Assembly (NCBI GenBank): GCA_928724745.1 | Contig: CAKMXJ010000042.1 | Span: 558,001 to 622,000 of the forward strand | From: Anthracocystis setariae | Taxonomy: Eukaryota; Basidiomycota; Ustilaginomycetes; Ustilaginales; Ustilaginaceae | Direction of reading: 5' to 3' | DNA length: 64,000 nt | In this document: one piece after another, positions 60,293-64,000 of the stretch | Numbering within the stretch: position 1 is the stretch's first letter | Layout: each line of letters begins with the position of its first letter | The notes under the pieces: generated by a model | Databases searched by the model: none | Told to the model about the DNA's origin: nothing | The model's input: the letters and a program-made list of their open reading frames with translations, nothing else | Program-made: the position numbers and the translations under genes

Positions 60293-60958
60293 ATGAGTTG
60301 GATGAACTTCTTCGGAAAGAAGGACAACAAGAACTCGGCAAGAGATGCCATCGTCGGATTACGGCAGCAGCTGCTGATGCTGGAGAAGAAGGAGGAGCAT
60401 CTCAACAAGAAGATCGAAGACGAACTCAAGAAAGCAAAAGCAAACGTCACCACAAATAAGCGAGCAGCGCAAGCAGCTCTTCGACAAAAGAAGGCATACG
60501 AAAATGAGCTCGACCGCATCGCAGGTACCAGGATGACTCTCGAGACACAGGTCAACGCCATCGAGAGCGCCAATATGAACTTGGAAACCATGACAGCCAT
60601 GCGCAAGGGTGCCGATGCGCTCAAAACAATTCACGGCAGCTTGAATATCGACAAGGTGGATGCGACGATGGATTCGATCCGCGAGCAGATGGATCTGACC
60701 AACGAGATTTCGGATGCGATCTCCAATCCTGTGGGCATGGGTCACGACATCGACGAGGACGAGCTGAAGAACGAGCTGGAAGAGTTGGAACAGGACGAGC
60801 TAAACGAGAGACTCGTAGGTGCCGACTCGGTACCTCTCCACACCCCCGCTGTGGCTACCTCCGCAGGACCATCCCGCGTCGCAGAGCGCAGGCAAGCGGT
60901 GCCCGAAGACGACGACGACGCCGAACTTCGCGCGTTGCAGGCAGAGCTTGCCATGTAA
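60293..60958 (+). CDS. SNF7: ESCRT-III subunit SNF7 (VPS32/CHMP4)
   Basis: The first plausible ATG is 60293 (MSWMNFFGKKDNKNSARD), giving 221 residues; an upstream in-frame extension lacks an ATG. The N-terminal basic part includes the long helices of the ESCRT-III core: AIVGLRQQLLMLEKKEEHLN, KKIEDELKKAKANVTTNKRA, ALRQKKAYENELDRIAGT, then METMTAMRKGADALKTIH-like sequence. The acidic C-terminal half (DEDELKNELEELEQDELNER) and the final DDDDAELRALQAELAM fit the autoinhibitory and VPS4-interacting region. SNF7 forms filaments on endosomes for multivesicular-body sorting and, in fungi, takes part in RIM pH signalling. Length equals the family norm. Confidence 0.95.
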   Translation: MSWMNFFGKKDNKNSARDAIVGLRQQLLMLEKKEEHLNKKIEDELKKAKANVTTNKRAAQAALRQKKAYENELDRIAGTRMTLETQVNAIESANMNLETMTAMRKGADALKTIHGSLNIDKVDATMDSIREQMDLTNEISDAISNPVGMGHDIDEDELKNELEELEQDELNERLVGADSVPLHTPAVATSAGPSRVAERRQAVPEDDDDAELRALQAELAM

Positions 60959-62853
60959 CGGAACAGCCTTCGGTCTTTCCTGCGCCACGTGCTATAGACC
61001 GGCGGTGCCTAGCAGGGCCCTGTGGGATCGTCTAGGAACAATACAGTCATGAGGGGCGCAAGTCTGCATTACTCTTCAACGGTCAGGCATGAGGACGGAT
61101 GTTCGCATCCAACTTTCAACATTATTTCAGATTCCTGGCATCATCCTCTGGATTCTGGCAAGCTCATCCTACTGGAAACGTGACCAAGAACAGCATGATG
61201 CTGCTAACGGCGCCTGATCTCGTACATGCAGCGCTGCTGGCGAGTCCATGGTGACGACCGTTTTCTTAGAGCGGACTCGAGCCAGCTGACAAGTCTCGCT
61301 ATGGCTGACTCTGTGCACTTTGGATGCGTTCCCCGTCCTCTCAATACTGTCATTATTGATAGACTCTTTCGGCCCAATCGGCGCCTTTTTTTTTTTTTGA
61401 CGTCCATTCTGGTCATTGCTCCAAGATGCCATCTTTCGTAACCTGCTCCGCACACGCCTCCCTGTCTCTTTTACTGCTCCCTGATGTGTTCCGTTTAGCA
61501 TCTTGTGAAATGTCACCCTCCGACAAGCTATATCGACCTTTGCAGTGCAAGACTCGAGTCTGCAGGAAGCGAGCATCCCCCTGAGTATGTTGTTGTCCCG
61601 TGTCTCGAGAATGTAGTCCGAGTGGATGCAGTTGAAATACTCTTCGCTTCTTTTCAATCTGAGCAGACGATACTGTAGCCACACGCCAGCTCCCATGCCC
61701 ATGCAAAGCTTGCCAACGATCCTCAGCAGCAGAGAACGTCCATGATCAAGACATGAGAACCAATAATGAAATTGATCAGCGTTGTGCCTCGAATCTTGTT
61801 CGCTTCGCTATCTGCGCTCACACATTAATCAGGACCCTGATCTTTGTTCATATGTACAACAAGCAACGAGCCGAGGCGGTCTGAGGCCAACCAGTCAAAC
61901 GAGATTTGACCCGACATCCAGGCCCTCGGCTCTCTCTCCCTCTTTTTTCTCTCTTCTGCTCCCCCCTTTGTACAAATTGATTGTGTACAGGCACTGTACC
62001 GGTACAGTATATTACTGTGCTATGCGGTCAACTGTTCAATTCCCCCTGTTTAATTTTTCTTCAAAGTATGACAATCAAAATGCATGAGCGGGGATTTTTG
62101 CTCTTTTAATTTTTCTTTTTTTTTTTTTTCCGTTGTCTTTCGGCTGCTGAAGGCAGAGGGCAGGGCGTTTTGAAGGATTCACGCCATTTGAAATTGATTG
62201 ACTCTAGCACGGCGGAGCCCACTGTTCTGATTCTGTGCGGGCACAGTAGCGTGTCTGGCGAAACGCCTAACTACTGCAGTCGCTGCACGACAGGGCGTGT
62301 CTAGCGTGCAAATCATGAATTCTAGACATACAGTAGACCGCGTCTGCTCCTCACCATCTCAATTCACCATCTCTGCGACCTCTCCCTGGATCAGTCCTTC
62401 TTTAGAGGCAACTACAACTGTTCATACCTGCACCCATCGCCGCTCACGACCTTTGACGACCCTCCTTTTCTCGATACCCGCGCTTTCTGCTTGCTTCACC
62501 GTTCCACAACCGTCGTTTCGGTCGATTTCCTTTGGACCACCCTAACCTGCGTCGCTTCTCAGCTCGCCAATACCTCTAGCACTAACTACGATCAGCGACT
62601 CAAACCTGCTCCAACGCTGCGCCAATCACTCGCCCCATATACCCCCTTGCAGTGCGAGTGGTGTAACGCATTCACGACCTCTTCGTATTCTTGACTTTTC
62701 TCTGCCATGAGCTTTCTACGCGGCACCTCCGACTGCTAGATAAGCGCGCCCTTTACCAGCATTCCGCAAGCTTCACGGCTCTCTGGTGACAGAATCGGAG
62801 CATCCTGCACCGTGCACCGCCTCGGTGCTTGTTCAGAAACAAATCAGTACAAT
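60959..62853. other. Gene-free interval left of the last gene
   Basis: This 1.9 kb stretch has no credible gene in either strand. It has T-runs at about 61387-61399 and 62115-62130, and ACTGTAC/TACAGTA motifs near 61670, 61994-62018 and 62330. The final 550 bp before the ATG at 62854 are pyrimidine-rich and probably the leader and promoter of that gene. Confidence 0.45.
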
Positions 62854-64000
62854 ATGGAACCTGCCGTGGATATTAACTCGGCATCGCCGCGCCATGGGGA
62901 GGAGATCACTCCATCCCACGTCGCTACCCACGTAGACGTAGAAACCACCAACTGGAACGCCGCCAAGATTCTGGCAGCCCAGCACCATATTCCTATCAGC
63001 CTCTTGGAGTCCATACGTGACGTGGTTAGCTCTCAGCCAACGCAGCTCGACGTTGCGCATGATTTTGGCGCAGAAACGCCATTCCATATTACCGCTTCAC
63101 GCCTTCCAACAGGCCGTGTAGTCTTCCGGTTCCGCTCGCATCAATCTGGCTCGGCGCTCAGCCCTGACTCCAGAGAACGCGACGCTGTCGAACTTGCAAA
63201 TACAGCACAGCAAGACGGCATGCCACGATCCAGCTCTTCTGGCGCCATCGTGACGCAACCCGAATCTGATTCAGTCGGGTCTACCTCCTTCACCCAAAGA
63301 GGAACTTTGGGCAGCAGTTTCTTCCGCAAGACAGGCAACTTGAGTCTGAAGCAGTCGAGATCCATCCCCGTTCTACGTCGCAAGGCCTCGGCGACGTTTG
63401 GACCCAATCCATTTGCCTATCCCCGCACAGACCCGACACCTCCTCACAACGTGAATCAGGCCGCGCCGTTGCAATTGCAGTTGCAGCAACTTCAACGAGC
63501 AGCGCTTTCCCTTGCCACAACCTCCAAGGACAGCCTGCTACATCCATACCGTTCTGTAGGCAACACGGCCAGCCTCATGTCGCGTACGGGCAGCTCCCCG
63601 GTCAACGGGCCTTATGCCAATCGCTTCGCCACGGATCACATCGAAGAAGGTGACGTGCTTGGCGCCGTTCTTGGTCTTAGTCAAGCGGATCGGCGGGCCA
63701 AGTTGCTGTTCGATGCAACGTCAGTACAGAGACAACTCTCAAAGCAGCAAGCGCGTCACAGGCGTTCTTCGAGCAGCTCTTCAGTTGCATCACGGAGCGT
63801 TCATCCGATACCGCCACCAGAGCTGCGTCTGCCCGACCTTAGCTTTGATTCCGACTCGTCCCAGTCGCCTCGAATCCACCAATTGAGAGAGGCACAGTCG
63901 TTCGAGTCGAATGCATCGGACGCCACAGCACGTGGAGAGGAGACGCCCGTCTCCGTTGATCAGTATCCTGCCGCACTACAGCCCTTTCTGCGTAGGGCGA
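62854..64000 (+). CDS. Unidentified large protein, N-terminal 382 residues, truncated by window edge
   Basis: An ATG at 62854 opens a frame that stays open to the window end, so only its start is visible. It begins MEPAVDINSASPRHGEEITP. Residues about 37-90 look folded (NWNAAKILAAQHHIPISLLE, TGRVVFRFRSH). The rest is Ser/Arg/Pro-rich, with short hydrophobic runs and an amphipathic Gln/Leu stretch (LQLQLQQLQRAALSLA, about 220). A conserved-looking segment EEGDVLGAVLGLSQADRRAK, LLFDATSVQRQL (about 272-303) could be a short helix domain. I do not recognise the family. The antisense frames here are fragmented, and codon use on this strand is like the neighbouring genes. Confidence 0.7.
   Translation, partial: MEPAVDINSASPRHGEEITPSHVATHVDVETTNWNAAKILAAQHHIPISLLESIRDVVSSQPTQLDVAHDFGAETPFHITASRLPTGRVVFRFRSHQSGSALSPDSRERDAVELANTAQQDGMPRSSSSGAIVTQPESDSVGSTSFTQRGTLGSSFFRKTGNLSLKQSRSIPVLRRKASATFGPNPFAYPRTDPTPPHNVNQAAPLQLQLQQLQRAALSLATTSKDSLLHPYRSVGNTASLMSRTGSSPVNGPYANRFATDHIEEGDVLGAVLGLSQADRRAKLLFDATSVQRQLSKQQARHRRSSSSSSVASRSVHPIPPPELRLPDLSFDSDSSQSPRIHQLREAQSFESNASDATARGEETPVSVDQYPAALQPFLRRA

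Noticed and set aside
1..64000. CRISPR arrays, rRNA and tRNA genes
   Set aside because: I found no regularly spaced repeats, no rRNA-like sequence and no cloverleaf that I could support by eye; a covariance-model scan would settle the tRNA question.

Overview
The window looks like nuclear DNA of a basidiomycete smut fungus (Ustilaginales). Evidence: mostly intron-poor, GC-rich genes with GTRNGT...YAG introns; long Ala/Ser/Pro-rich disordered proteins; short A/T homopolymers between genes; and eukaryotic housekeeping genes (MED22, RRP8, CDT1, an FHL1-like FHA/forkhead factor, YTP1, mitochondrial SSB, ALAS, mitochondrial L7/L12, L-2-hydroxyglutarate dehydrogenase, SNF7). The genus is my inference; I could not run a search.

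Layout: 1-974, a MED22 fragment and a DUF3140 gene, both minus. 1351-6186, a tyrosine-recombinase (YR) retrotransposon of the DIRS/Ngaro kind ('element 1'), apparently complete, lying between the DUF3140 and DUF3237 genes. 6467-31662, a gene-dense stretch: DUF3237 (+), Zn2Cys6 factor (-), RRP8 (+), CDT1 (-), DUF924 (+), FHL1-like (-), an unrecognised disordered protein (+), a 3.2 kb gene-free stretch rich in TACAGTA/TACTGTA motifs, then YTP1 (+). 32554-46676, a second, diverged YR retrotransposon ('element 2'), whose RT gene is split by a minus-strand Ty3/Gypsy element (35887-43903); that element's gag is itself split by a 722-bp LTR-like insertion. 47201-64000, genes again: alpha/beta hydrolase (+), RIM1-like SSB (+), ALAS (+), MNP1-type L7/L12 (+), L2HGDH (-), SNF7 (+), and an unidentified gene running off the right edge (+).

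The most interesting system is the pair of YR retrotransposons. Both have split direct repeats in the order A1-genes-B1-A2-spacer-B2; a Gag-like ORF1 with a CxxC...CxxC N-terminus and a Cys/His C-terminus; an RT-RNase H ORF starting 5 nt after, or 1 nt inside, the ORF1 stop; and a YR gene in the -1 frame relative to RT-RNase H. Element 1 has identical repeat copies and all YR catalytic residues. Element 2 is dead: it carries the nested insertion and a frame break at a C8 tract in its YR. Of the host genes, ALAS has five Cys-Pro motifs in its leader, and the hydrolase has very large disordered insertions.

Some apparent reading frames begin at TTG or GTG; for host genes I moved the start to the first in-frame ATG and say so.
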